Assembly: GCA_947311845.1 (NCBI GenBank)
Contig: CAMZMU010000107.1
Span: 24,014,999 to 24,078,998 of the forward strand
Direction of reading: 5' to 3'
Length of the DNA: 64,000 bases
Origin: Poa pratensis
Lineage: Eukaryota; Streptophyta; Magnoliopsida; Poales; Poaceae
The notes beneath the pieces are model-generated. The model was given only the letters and a program-made list of their open reading frames with translations, did not search any database and was not told the DNA's origin. Each line of letters begins with the position of its first letter. Position 1 is the first letter of the stretch. Positions 56,749-64,000 of the stretch are shown piece by piece. The translations under genes were made by a program, and so were the position numbers.

Positions 56749-57769
56749 CTAGAGATTCCTTAAGAACTCGCCGTAGGCTGCATGTTTTGCTCTGACGTGC
56801 GGCTTGCGTCTATGGTGGCCTTGACCGACGCCAACAGCATGGTCCGCCATGCTGTAGAAATCTTCCGCAGTTCGCCTTCCACAAAATGGACACCGATACC
56901 TGCCTGAACCACGTAGGTACCTAATCTCTCCATTCCGTAGTTTGTTCAGGACTTGCTGGCGTTTTGCTTCGAACGATTCATCGTCACTCCCGACGTCATC
57001 AGAATCTTCTTCCTACATATCAGAAGAACATAACAATTAACTGCAATAGTTGGAAAATAATATACAATAAAAAATACAGAATGGTTCCTCAACATGATTT
57101 CGGCAAGTCGGAGGGACCATCCATATGGTGGAACCTGAGCCGACGGTGGATAAATTGAGTTTGAGTTTGTTTTTTTGGGAATCCTACCTAGCCTTCTTGA
57201 TGTAATCGACTGCTAGCAAATACTGAGTTGAATCGGATGGAAGTATACTATTGCGCATTACAGCAAGATTTGTAAAAAATTGTTGCGTACTCAATTGTGG
57301 CAAGGATAGAGTATGTACAGAAATATGATAAGCAGGTCAAAATTATATAACCTAAAAAATAAGTAGTATGTACTTGGTCAATCGTATATTTAGATGCATC
57401 TAAAACAGTTCTTAATCTAGAGGAGATTGCGTTAGGTAAGTATGCAAAGTTGTACGTGAACTATTCCTTCATTCGTTTAGGATGTACCTCATCTTCCTCG
57501 CCGTTGTCAGCCTCCTCGAACGCCGGCATATCTACGGGAGCCGGTCCGTTGTTCTGGGGGCCTATCTCGTCCGGCTGCTGCAGGTGGTCGACGACGGCAG
57601 CGACGGGATCGGTCTCCTCCAGATATGCCACGGGCACGACCACGTACTCCTTCGGTTGTCCCTCGATGGGATTGACCACCGCGGTGACCACGGCCGGAGT
57701 AGCACTCGCGTGGCCATTAGTGGCCGGACCTACGACGATGGCATCCTTGTCCTGCGACTGATCTGCCAT
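56749..57769 (-). CDS. Small zf-XS domain protein, two exons, carried by the Helitron
   Basis: Exon 1, 57769 to 57488 (94 codons), starts MADQSQDKDAIVVGPATNGH; exon 2, 57012 to 56749, ends ...GEFLRNL and TAG. Both splice sites are GT-AG and in phase 0; total 181 aa. Exon 2 encodes YRCPFCGRRTAEDFYSMADH followed by AVGVGQGHH and RAKHAAYGEFL. This is the zf-XS zinc finger (C-P-x-C ... H ... H) found before the XS domain in SGS3 and IDN2/FDM proteins of RNA-directed DNA methylation and tasiRNA pathways. Here it stands alone: no XS, coiled-coil or XH domain follows. The N-terminus is acidic and low-complexity. A TATA-like TAATAAGTACC lies upstream at about 57,885, and the ATG context is good (GAAGCCATGG). 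Confidence 0.8.
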
Positions 57770-57779
57770 GGCTTCGCCG

Positions 57780-58420
57780 GTTCCTCTTGGTTGTTCTATT
57801 GTCGGCGGTGGGTGTGTGACTGTGTGTGCGATAGAGAGAGGTGTTGGAGGCGGGTGTGTGACTGTGTGAGCGGACGAGGAGCGGTACTTATTAGACGTGG
57901 GCGTGGGTAGGCGATGCGTCCGACGGTTCGAGTGGCCTATGCCGTATTAACGCGTCGTGTGGGTGTTCTTGATCGTTCTTTACCGAGGCGTGCGCGGCGA
58001 TGATGTGTGTGTGATCCCATCAGTCAGACGAGTTGGATTCGCTGGTACACGATTAGTAAATGTTGTGTTTGACCAACGATGTGTCGTGTCGGTCCTGTTC
58101 GTATGCGTTCGCACGTCCGCCGGCTTACAAGTGGCTTGTATGTTCTAGAGAAACATCCTGCTGTCGTGTCATTTCGTCATTCCACCGTGGTATGGTCAAC
58201 TGTTTAGAGTTTTGACCAGGGTGGGGCCTTCCTAACGTATGTATTCTGGGGTGTTATCATGGTAAACAAAAGGGAGTGAAGGAGGTTAGTCGGAACGACG
58301 TTGTGGCTGTGCCGAACGTGAGTAATAAATCTTCGTTCTCAAGTCGAGTTTACATATGGATATAATTATTTTTGTCCGTTGATTATTTGCATTGTGTATG
58401 GCGTGTCGTCAAAACAGGGC
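57780..58420. other. Helitron right part: promoter of the zf-XS gene and unidentified sequence
   Basis: GGGTGTGTGACTGTGTG occurs twice (about 57,807 and 57,850) in the leader of the zf-XS gene. The rest up to the terminal hairpin has no recognisable feature. Confidence 0.4.
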
Positions 58421-58425
58421 TCGGG

Positions 58426-58458
58426 GGGTCGTGCGCCAAGCCGCACCCCTAAATCTAG
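58426..58458 (+). terminator. Helitron 3' terminal hairpin and CTAG end
   Basis: GTGCG (58431-58435) pairs with CGCAC (58442-58446) around the loop CCAAGC, and GGG (58426-58428) pairs with CCC (58447-58449) past a two-base bulge. CTAG follows five bases later at 58455-58458. This is the replication-end structure of Helitrons, not a transcription terminator. Confidence 0.8.
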
Positions 58459-60244
58459 TATTCTTGAGGGGGTGGTAGTGTTACACGAAACCATTCATGA
58501 ACTTCATAGGAAAAAATGGATGGGGTTTTATTCAAGATTGATTTTGAAAAGGCCTGTGATAAGGTTAAATGGCCTTTTCTACAACAAGCATTGCAAATGA
58601 AGGGCTTTGATCAACTTTGGTGTAAGATGATTGAAGATTTTGTTCAGCTTGGTAGTGTGGGAATAAGGGTTAATGACGATATTGGCCATTTTTGTAAACA
58701 AAAAAGGGCTGCAGCAAGGAGATCCCCTATCCCCTATTATTTTTAATGTTGTAGCAGATATGCTTGCTATTTTAATTAATAGAGCCAGGAATGATGGACA
58801 AGTGGCGGACTGGTGCCTCATCTTGTGGAAGGGGGTGTATCAATTTTACAATATGCCGATGATACTATTCTTTTTTTGGAACATCATTATAGAAAGCTGT
58901 TAAAATGAAGCTTATCCTTCGCATTTTCGAACAAATATCTGGTCTGAAAATCAACTTTCATAAGAGCAAGAACTTTTGTTTTGGTAAAGCGCAAGACGAG
59001 GTCAACGCTTATGAGGATATTTTTGGCTGTGAACGCGGATCACTACCATTTAAATATCTTGGTATTCCCATCCATTATAGGCGTCTGCTCAGCAGTGAGT
59101 GGAAACCAATTGAAGATCGTTTTGAACACAAGTTTGGGTGTTGGCAAGGAAAGTTACTCTCATACAGAGATAGGCTTATCCTCATAAACTCAGTTCTCAC
59201 TAGTTTACCAATGTTCATGCTCTCTTTCTTTCAAGTACCAAAAGGGGTACAGAAAAGATTGGACTTTTATAGATCTCGTTTCTTTTGGGATAGTGATCAC
59301 ATTAAAAAGAAGTATCGTTTAACCAAATGGAATATTATTTGCAGACCTAAGGACCAGTGAGGTTTGGGAGTAGAAGTTTTCGATGTTAAGAACAGTTATT
59401 TATTAAGCAAATGGTTGTATAAGCTTCTCAACGAGGACGGAATGTGGCAAGAATTGCTACATAATAGATATCTGAGTAATAAATCTTTGTCACAAGTGAC
59501 AAGTAATCCAACGGATTCTCCTTTTTGGAAAGGCATTATGGCTGTCAAAGATGAATTTTTTTCACGTGGTCATTTTGTTGTGGGAAATGGAATGATCACT
59601 CATTTTTGGGAGGATGTTTGGTTAGGGAACATGCCTCTAGCCGTTCAGTACCCTTCCTCTTTAATCTGGTGCGCCGAAAAAACGTTTTGGTTGCAACTGT
59701 GCTTGCAGCGCATCCTTTAAACATTGAGTTTAGGCGTAATCTAGTTGGGAATAATTGGGACAAATGGGTACACTTGGTGCAATGTCTAATGCAGGTTACT
59801 TTGTTGGATGCGAAAGATGTTTTTGTATGGAATCTTACTCCTACTGGTCTTTTCTCAGTAAAATCGATGTATCATGACATGTTGAATGATCAGACGGTCT
59901 TCTTGAGAAAATATATATATGGAAACTAAAGGTTCCTTTAAAGATTAAGATCTTTATGTGGTTCCTATATAAAAAGGTAATCCTTACCAAAGATAATTTG
60001 GTTAAACGAAAATGGAAAGGGTGCACAAAATGCGAATTTTGTGACTCAATGGAGCAATTCAGCATTTATTTTAACCTGCCCTCTAGCACGTTTCATTTGG
60101 AGAATTGTCGAATTCACCTTTGATTTACCACCATCAACCAATATCACGAATATGTTTGGGAATTGGTCGAGAGGGATGCAAAAAATAGATAAAGCACGTG
60201 TACGAGTAGGCGTGTGTGCTATACTTTGGTCCCTGTGGACGTGA
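58459..60244 (+). pseudogene. LINE ORF2, reverse transcriptase C-terminal part and zf-RVT
   Basis: Translation continues ILEGVVVLHETIHELHRKK, then FKIDFEKACDKVKWPFLQQA, GLQQGDPLSPIIFN and, at 58,852-58,863, the catalytic YADD codons (TAT GCC GAT GAT), now out of frame with their left flank. Next come ISGLKINFHKSKNFCFGKAQ, FKYLGIPIHYR and LILINSVLTSLPMFMLSFF (frame 58905-59360), and a zinc-knuckle region around CTKCEFCDS (about 60,021). Several frameshifts and stops show it is dead. Confidence 0.9.
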
Positions 60245-60589
60245 AGGAATGATTTAGTTTTTAACAAGTCCCTACTAGGCGCGTGGTCTTTCCTCCTCCC
60301 ATTGGAGCAACGGGAGGAAGTGGCTTCTGGTGTGGCCGGCTTGAGGCGGTCGCTCGGGCATTCTACAACTTAGCTGGCTGGCAGATTTTCAATAGATTAA
60401 GTGATGCATAAGTGTTTCATTCCTTAAGTTTTTCGCTGGCTAGTGTTTATCGCTACTCTTTCTGATGCATGAGTTGTAATAAGTGGAACCTGATACTTTG
60501 AAAAAGATGTAATAAAACAGCTGTGTGCATCCTCGTGATGCGGAGGCTGTGGCTTCTCCCCATTTCTGAAAAAAATCTCGAAATCTTGC

Positions 60590-60877
60590 TTTGGCAATGT
60601 TGTTTACAATGTCAATACACATGTTTGTGCCGAGTTGTGTCATCTTAGCAAGAAGCTAGCCATGGATATGGCCATGACCTTGGTTTTTGGCTTGAAAGCC
60701 ATGAATCTCTATAGAAGACTAGGTTGTCAAATATTATGGTATTGCAAGTTTATGATTTTTCCATCATACTAGTGCACTTAAAGGGAAGATTTACCCAGGT
60801 TTTCCTTTTTTTATTTCCATTAGTTATGTGTTTTTTAAAACAAGCCCAAAATTGTCCATGTGACCATTCATAGCTAA
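60590..60877. other. Intergenic; diverged duplicate of sequence left of the LINE
   Basis: GCAAGTTTATGATTTTTCCATCATACTAGTGCACTTAAAGG (about 60,745) corresponds to GCAAGTTTATGATTTTTCTATGATACTAGTACACTAAAAAGG at about 49,694. No gene is seen. Confidence 0.5.
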
Positions 60878-61204
60878 GGGATTCTTTGGATCACAGGATT
60901 AAAAACACATGAATTGGAAAATCACAGGAATTTGATAGAATTGTAAAACAAAGGAAAACTGCAGGAATGTTCATTTGGATGGAATACAGGAGAAACACAG
61001 GATAAATGTATTGATCCTGCACGAATGAGTGTAAAAACGAGATCAGAGTGGATGTTGAAATTCCTATGGGATTGGTGTGTAAGAATGCAATCCATAGGAA
61101 TTTCGGAGGTATCATTCCTTTAATCCCAAGGCATTCCTTAGGAAAAAATCCTATGGATTGAAATCCTCCAAAATTCCTCCAAAACCTTCAATTCAAAGAG
61201 GCCC
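60878..61204. mobile_element. Tourist-type MITE with TAA target duplication
   Basis: TAA | GGGATTCTTTGGATCACAGG ... CAATTCAAAGAGGCCC | TAA. Terminal inverted repeats and the 3-bp TAA duplication fit the PIF/Harbinger-Tourist group. Length 327 bp. It is related to the interrupted MITE at 18,334-19,927. Confidence 0.75.
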
Positions 61205-61393
61205 TAAGGGCTGAATTTTCGACTTTTTCTGTGTTGTTCAGGTCCTATGTACATAATTATCGCGCACGATGCACAGGAAAAAAACATGTGTGCTGTTGAC
61301 TTTTCACAAACGATTTATGTAAAGGAAGCATGCGCGATACCACAGTATCGCACACATTTTTCTTGGGACGCTCGTGTGCAATGCCCAGTAGGC
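61205..61393. other. Short spacer, no feature
   Basis: Contains the words CGCGCACGATGCACAGG and GCGCGATACCACAGTATCGC, the latter a short palindrome-like word. Nothing else is recognisable. Confidence 0.3.
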
Positions 61394-62477
61394 TGATACG
61401 TCTCAAACGTATCTATAATTTTGATGTTACATGTTTGTTTTATACCAAATGCTACATGTTTTATTTATAGTTTATATCATTTTTATGCATTTTCTGGGAC
61501 TAACCTATTAACAAGATGTCACAGTGCGAGTTCCTGTTTTCTGCTGTCTTTTTGTTTCGGAAAAGTTAGTAAGGAAATATTCTCGGAATTGGACAAAACT
61601 TTACGAAGCCCAGTTTTACGAAGACACAAAGACGGAGTCCAAAGGGCAGCCGAGGTGGCGACCCAGGGGGGCCCAGACACCACCTCAGAGCGGTAGAAGG
61701 TGGGGCCGCGTCGTGGGGGGGTCGCCTGGCCGCCTCGATTACCCCCTCGCGCCGCCTCTTCGCCTATATATACTCCATCCTGAAAACCCTAAAGACCCGA
61801 ACACAATTTCTCGAAAAGTTCCGTCGTCGCCAACCCTTGTTCGGGAGTGTTCTGAAGCTCTTCCCGGCACTTTGTCCGAGGGGCAGATCTTCACCGGAGG
61901 GCTCTACACCGCCATGCCTGCCTCCGGAGTGATGCCTGAGTAGTTCTCCAGTGGACTACGGGTTCATAGCAGTAGCTAGATGGTTGTCTCTTCTCCTTGT
62001 GCTACCATGTTTAGATCTTGTGAGCTGCCTAACATGATCAAGATCATCTTTATGTAATGCTACATGTTGTGTTTGCTGCGATCCGATGAATTCTGAAGTT
62101 ATGATCAAGTTTGTTCATCTATCTATATGTTTTATTTATGATCCTGCATGCTCTCCGATGCTAGTGGTTGCTTTGGCCAAGTAGTTGCTAGTGTCTCCAA
62201 GAGGGGGTATTTATGATAGATAGTGAGTTCATGTCTCCGGTTGCATAGGCTCGAGATGACAGAAACGACTAAGCCTCTGCATGTGCTGTTGCCACTAGGG
62301 AGAAAACAACTGTGCTATGTCTACGTGTCATATGCATTGTTTACATTACACACTTTGATTATTGCAATTATCGGTTGCTTGCAACTTAATACTTTCAGGA
62401 GACACGGATGTTATCCTGTGGTGGATTATTAGTCATAGATGCAGCTAGCAAGCGGTCTATGTATTTTGTTGTATGCC
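61394..62477 (+). mobile_element. LTR-retrotransposon terminal fragment, plus strand
   Basis: Starts TGATACGTCTCAAACGTATC and follows the same order of blocks as the minus-strand fragment at 1930-3413: GGGACTAACCTATTAACAAG, CGCCTATATATACTCC (TATA region), AAACCCTAAAG leader, GATCTTGTGAGCTGCCTAAC, and GCAGCTAGCAAGCGGTCTATG. It is cut at 62,477 by the next element. No coding domain. Confidence 0.65.
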
Positions 62478-64000
62478 TGATACCCACAAGTATAGGGGAT
62501 CGTTGAAATCTTCAATGTGTAAGTATAGTATCGATCCCACGAGGAGTAGAAGGTATAAGTATTTATCCTCTCAAATAAGAGTGTCACTTCTCTTATTATC
62601 TATGCACTAGACAAACTAAAATGATTAAATGATGCAAGTGTTTTTGGGTTTTTGGCGTAGAGTTTGCAATAAAGTAAAAAGCTGAAAATAAAATATGACA
62701 AGTGAAAGCTCTCAAAGAGAGAAAGCCAATCCTCTATGCAGCAAGAGGACAAGCTCAAGTGTGTGTTTCTTATAAGTGGAAACGTTCCCAAGGGCTACCT
62801 AGACTTCATGGCATAAATATTTCTAGAACAACAAGGTAAACATTTTGTCAAGTTTTAATCTTCTTTGGACGGAGCCATATTAGGGAAGCTAAATAAATAA
62901 ACTAAACCCCTTATGATGGTTCTTATGGCCAAGTAAATGACTGCACAAGAGTTATTAAGACATAGAGTCCCACCATAGCCTTAAACTCTAAGGTCCCCGA
63001 TACTAATACCCTCATAATGCAACTTCATGACTCGGTCTCAGGTTTACATGTCCTCCCAAGTCTCCCTCACTCCATTACACTACGGTGTTCTCCTATGAGC
63101 CCATATAGGTGAAGTGATGTGCAGTCGACGTTCGCACAACACCATCATAGAATTACATAAAAGATAAAACTAGACAAAATACCAACACATGTCATATATA
63201 AATCATTGCCAATCCATCCTATGCCCCAGGAACATGAGAGAACTACTCACAACGCAAGACATGATATGATTCAATGGTATAAGTGATACAACACAATCTG
63301 AAATATAATCTCACCCCAAACAATGACAAGTAGCAATCATACACAGTAGAATAGCACTTAACAATAGCTAGGGTTCAACAATCTCAAACTATGAGGGGGA
63401 TGAAGTGGATCACGAAGATGGTGATGGAGATGGTGCTGGTCTTGACGGTGGTGTTGATGGAGACTCCGGAGGGGGGATGGAGGAGCCTTCCGGAGGTGAT
63501 TCCGGCGGCGTTTCCCCCTCCGATCTTCTCCGGCGGCAGCCTTCTGTCTCCTGTTTCGTGGTTTTGTGTTTCTCCGCCGCCTCCTTCCGAAAGCCTCGGG
63601 GGACTATTTTTATAGTCGTTTTTAGGTCAAGACGAAGGCACGGGACGAAGATCGACGGCATCGGAGGCTCGAGGCCCAAATAGGGGGTCCCACGCGGTCA
63701 AGGAATCTGACCGCGTGGGCCCACCTCTTTGGCCCTCGGGTTTCCGTTTGTTCGCTTCCTTCGCTCCGCTTCGTTCCTTCCAAAAATTGACGCCCGTGAA
63801 ATATTAGGTCATTTGGACGTCGTTTGGGTCCCTGAAAGTCAAAAATATGGAAAAAGGGGTTTTCTGGTTCTGCAGGGTTAATTCCAAATAAATGGGGAAA
63901 CTGTGAATTATCCCCTAAAATCATTATAAAACATAAATATAACCCATATATGATGCAAATAAGTTGGAATATCAAGTAATAAAATGTAAAGTTCATGTAT
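62478..64000 (-). mobile_element. Second LTR-type fragment, minus strand, running off the window
   Basis: Starts TGATACCCACAAGTATAGGGG, the reverse complement of the CCCCTATACTTGTGGGTATCA end common to large Triticeae LTR elements. It interrupts the element to its left. The frames at 63,391-63,690 come from a GGAGATGGTGATGG-type purine-rich leader with a CTATTTTTATAGTCG TATA region (minus strand) and do not look like a gene. The other end is outside the window. Confidence 0.6.

Larger units (their letters stand above)
50828..58458 (+). mobile_element. Non-autonomous Helitron, 7,631 bp, inserted in the LINE
   Basis: The element starts TC (TCTAAAGAAATAAACGG) and ends CTAG, preceded by a hairpin (58426-58449), and sits between A and T, as Helitrons do. 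Removing it joins CCAGGGAGGCA to TATTCTTGAGGGG and restores PGRHILEGVVVLHE, the expected LINE reading. There is no target duplication. No Rep/helicase frame is visible, so it is non-autonomous. It carries a zf-XS gene, a Ty3-type RT fragment, several tandem repeats and unidentified sequence. The alternative, a CACTA element with a CTA duplication, is rejected because it leaves a frameshift and lacks CACTA ends. Confidence 0.85.
50012..60574 (+). mobile_element. 5'-truncated L1-type LINE with 15-bp TSD, split by a Helitron
   Basis: ATCTCGTAATCTTGC (49997-50011) and ATCTCGAAATCTTGC (60575-60589) form a target duplication with one mismatch. The insert ends CCATTTCTGAAAAAA. Without the Helitron the LINE is about 2.93 kb. 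It starts inside ORF2, after the endonuclease domain, so it was 5'-truncated on insertion. The first 63 bp also end contig 1 (33,178-33,240). Confidence 0.88.

Noticed and set aside
57450..57910. Plus-strand frames opposite zf-XS exon 1
   Set aside because: They are shadows of the minus-strand exon, which has matching splice sites and a domain in exon 2.
50828..58458. CACTA transposon with 3-bp CTA target duplication
   Set aside because: The ends lack CACTA termini and that empty site would leave a frameshift in the LINE, while Helitron ends restore it.
63391..63690. Gene at the right end of the window
   Set aside because: The frames on both strands come from a purine-rich leader of an LTR-type element.

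Overview
The window is nuclear DNA of a pooid grass (wheat/barley/oat/ryegrass group); I cannot name the species. The evidence is dense nested transposons (Copia and other LTR pieces, L1-type LINEs, Stowaway, Tourist and hAT MITEs, a Mutator-like element, a Helitron), very GC-rich first exons, and spliced genes that read cleanly as grass proteins. There is no prokaryotic content.

Layout. 0-6.7 kb: LTR-retrotransposon remnants, an inverted decayed retroposon and a tandem pair of ~0.78-kb repeats. 6.8-8.6 kb: two poly-A retroposons of similar type, each with a perfect 14-bp target-site duplication, sitting just upstream of gene 1. 8.9-15.5 kb: gene 1, a nine-exon CCCH zinc-finger/WD40 gene (434 codons) whose 3.6-kb seventh intron holds a LINE fragment and three MITEs. 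16.4-33.2 kb: a Mutator-like element carrying homeobox and ALOG gene fragments, then gene 2, a ten-exon SPX-MFS vacuolar phosphate transporter with a miR827-like site in its 5' leader, then retroposons and a Pol III-type promoter in front of a short hairpin. 33,241-33,253: exactly 13 Ns. 33.3-50.1 kb: nearly the same 16.8 kb again. 50.0-60.6 kb: a 5'-truncated LINE with a 15-bp target duplication, split by a 7,631-bp Helitron whose excision in silico restores the LINE reading frame. The Helitron carries a two-exon zf-XS gene (181 aa) and several tandem repeats. 60.6-64 kb: a Tourist MITE and two nested LTR fragments.

The largest structural point is that the 16.8-kb duplication looks like two overlapping contigs that were placed end to end and never merged. 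Contig 1 ends, and contig 2 begins, exactly at the N gap; single-base deletions cluster near each contig's own end. The SPX-MFS gene is therefore most likely single-copy here. The second copy has the intact 697-aa reading frame; the first has a 1-bp insertion in exon 7.

Functionally the window holds one probable RNA-binding/scaffold gene (CCCH-WD40), one phosphate-homeostasis gene (SPX-MFS) and one small zf-XS gene moved by a Helitron. Nothing suggests that they work together. The most unusual candidates are the shRNA-like Pol III unit at 31.5 kb (48.4 kb in the second copy), the Helitron with its palindromic GGAGTCGG repeats, and a set of tail-only micro-retroinsertions.
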